A program made the translations under genes and the position numbers. DNA of 6,263 nt from Candidatus Woesearchaeota archaeon (GTDB taxonomy: Archaea > Nanobdellota > Nanobdellia > Woesearchaeales > GW2011-AR15), in contig JAMPXQ010000084.1 of NCBI GenBank assembly GCA_023701075.1, positions 1 through 6,263 of the forward strand. Direction: 5' to 3'. Shown here in pieces: positions 4,943 through 6,263 of the stretch. The notes beneath the pieces were generated by a model. The model ran no database searches and was not told the origin of the DNA. It saw only the letters and a list, made by a program, of their open reading frames with translations. Each line of letters opens with the position of its first letter. Positions within the stretch are counted from its first letter, which is position 1.

Positions 4943-6263
4943 ATGTCTGTACTTAATTCTCATATAATATCCTGCATGGAAAAGCATAGAGACAGGCTTT
5001 TTGTGACTTTCAAAGGGGATTTTGTATATAGACGATATTCTTATAGAAAGATTCTTGACTTTGCTCTCAAGTTCATAACCTTCCTCAAAGAGAACAACAT
5101 AAAAAAAGGAGACTGCATCTCTGTATGCACTTACAACTCCCCGCAATATTTCTATGTGTTCCTAGGATGCATGTTCCATGGAGTCACGCTTGTCCCGATA
5201 GATTATGCGTCTTCGCCTGAACTCATAAAGAAGTTCTATGCGAAAACAAGATGCAAGATGATTGTGACTTCGATACATAAGATAATTGGACTAAAAAGAG
5301 TCAATATTGAAGAGCTTGATGACATCCTGTTACCTAAAAGGCCCGGGAAGGCAGATCCAGATGTGGCTGATGATGACCTGCTTGAGATACTGTTCACTTC
5401 CGGAACGACAGGGGACCCTAAAGGAGTCATGCTGACCCATGATAATATCCATAGCAACCTGACTTCTGTCCTAAATATAATCAAGATAACAAGAAGATAC
5501 AGGCTTATATCCATCCTTCCGCTGAGCCATGTATTTGAGCAGGTAGCCGGATTCCTTGGCCTGATTGAGGGAGGTGCCAGCACTGTCCATCTCAAATCAA
5601 GGATGTCTTCTGAGATAGTGAAGGTGATGAAAAAAGAGAAGATTACTGCGATAGTGACTGTCCCTGCATTCCTAATACTTTTCCAAAGAAGAATAGAAGA
5701 ACGAGCCGGAGACATCAAGAGGATTGTAGACATAGGCTATCATATGCCTATCTTCCTACGCCGGATGCTTTTTAGGAGAGTCCACAAGGGACTTGGAAAC
5801 AATCTAAAACATTTCATCTGCGGTGCTGCGTCTATACCTATTGAGACTGAAAGGTTCTGGGAAGCAATGGGCGTAAAAGTCCTTAAAGGCTATGGCCTCA
5901 CTGAGGCTTCGCCTATCCTCACTGTCACAAAAGAGAATGAACGCGTGCTAGGAAGTGTCGGGAAAAAGATACCTGGCGTTAGGCTGAAACTAGGAAAAGA
6001 CAATGAGATACTGGCGAACGGGAAGAATATCACAAAAGGATATTTCAAGAACCCTGATGCGACAAAAAAGATATTTGAAGGGATGTGGCTAAAGACCGGC
6101 GACATCGGAGAATTTGATGAAGATGAGAATCTCTATATTCGTGGCAGGATAAAGAATATGATCCTAAAGCCAAATGGACTGAATGTCTACCCAGAAGACA
6201 TCGAAAAGGTGCTTGATGATGAAAAATGCATAAAAGAGAGCTGTGTGATCGGGATAGAGAAAG
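4943..6263 (+). CDS. AMP-forming acyl-CoA synthetase (long-chain fatty-acid–CoA ligase-like), 3' truncated
   Basis: The visible 440 residues belong to the ANL adenylate-forming superfamily, which activates a carboxylic acid as acyl-AMP and usually transfers it to CoA. Core motifs appear in order. The phosphate-binding loop TSGTTGDPK is at 152-160, LPLSHVFEQ at 192-200 and GYGLTEASP at 316-324. The adenosine-binding TGD is at 385-387. The hinge GRIKNMI is at 401-407, followed by NVYPEDIE at 414-421 opening the small C-terminal domain. The LSHVFE and GLTEASP forms resemble long-chain acyl-CoA synthetases, but the substrate cannot be read from this. The window ends before the catalytic lysine near the C-terminus. 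ATG 4943 is the only in-frame ATG after an upstream stop near 4878, and the N-terminus aligns as expected. No membrane segment is visible. Leucine codons are almost all CTN (1 of 42 is TTA). It is divergent from the His-tail gene. Confidence 0.92.
   Translation, partial: MSVLNSHIISCMEKHRDRLFVTFKGDFVYRRYSYRKILDFALKFITFLKENNIKKGDCISVCTYNSPQYFYVFLGCMFHGVTLVPIDYASSPELIKKFYAKTRCKMIVTSIHKIIGLKRVNIEELDDILLPKRPGKADPDVADDDLLEILFTSGTTGDPKGVMLTHDNIHSNLTSVLNIIKITRRYRLISILPLSHVFEQVAGFLGLIEGGASTVHLKSRMSSEIVKVMKKEKITAIVTVPAFLILFQRRIEERAGDIKRIVDIGYHMPIFLRRMLFRRVHKGLGNNLKHFICGAASIPIETERFWEAMGVKVLKGYGLTEASPILTVTKENERVLGSVGKKIPGVRLKLGKDNEILANGKNITKGYFKNPDATKKIFEGMWLKTGDIGEFDEDENLYIRGRIKNMILKPNGLNVYPEDIEKVLDDEKCIKESCVIGIEK

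Noticed and set aside
4934..5146. 70-codon minus-strand open frame at the start of the synthetase
   Set aside because: It is antisense to the conserved synthetase N-terminus and has no independent support.
5236..5733. 165-codon minus-strand open frame
   Set aside because: It is antisense to the acyl-CoA synthetase core, has low-complexity Ser/Ile/Leu-rich content, and has no promoter or homology. It is a shadow of the real gene.

Overview
The window is archaeal. It carries a transcription factor B gene and the archaeal cluster ribosomal protein L21e – RNA polymerase subunit Rpo4 (RpoF) – DUF655, and its genes are preceded by TATA boxes of the form TTTATATA. Intergenic spaces are short and several promoters abut or overlap the stop codon of the gene upstream. 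The compact layout and overall protein style would fit a DPANN-type or other small-genome archaeon, but the sequence does not settle the lineage.

Layout. Positions 1-553 (minus) are the N-terminal 184 codons of an unrecognised protein with hints of an arginase/deacetylase (ureohydrolase) fold. Positions 584-1516 (minus) encode TFB. A 226-base divergent spacer separates TFB from a plus-strand gene (1743-2354) for a secreted lipoprotein with a galactose-binding-like domain. This gene converges on the minus-strand operon L21e (3396-3686), rpoF (3041-3391) and DUF655 (2454-3008). Upstream of that operon, on the same strand but with its own promoter and terminator, is a 338-residue protein of unknown function with a histidine-rich tail (3791-4807). 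Divergent from it, running off the right edge, is an AMP-forming acyl-CoA synthetase (4943-6263, 440 codons visible).

How the genes work together. TFB, Rpo4, L21e and DUF655 belong to the core information-processing machinery: promoter recognition, the polymerase stalk, the large ribosomal subunit and a probable RNA-binding protein. The lipoprotein and the synthetase are accessory or metabolic functions with no visible link to them. The two unrecognised genes share a leucine codon bias (many TTA/TTG) that the synthetase and the lipoprotein lack, so they may differ in origin or expression level.

The most striking non-coding signal is promoter geometry. Four genes (starts at 553, 1743, 3008, 4807) have the identical 8-mer TTTATATA followed by exactly 22 bases and then ATG. 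This predicts leaderless mRNAs, and it moves the DUF655 start to ATG 3008. No RNA gene, CRISPR array, insertion sequence or origin was seen. I found no convincing new multi-gene system; the best novelty candidates are the two unknown proteins and the lipoprotein.
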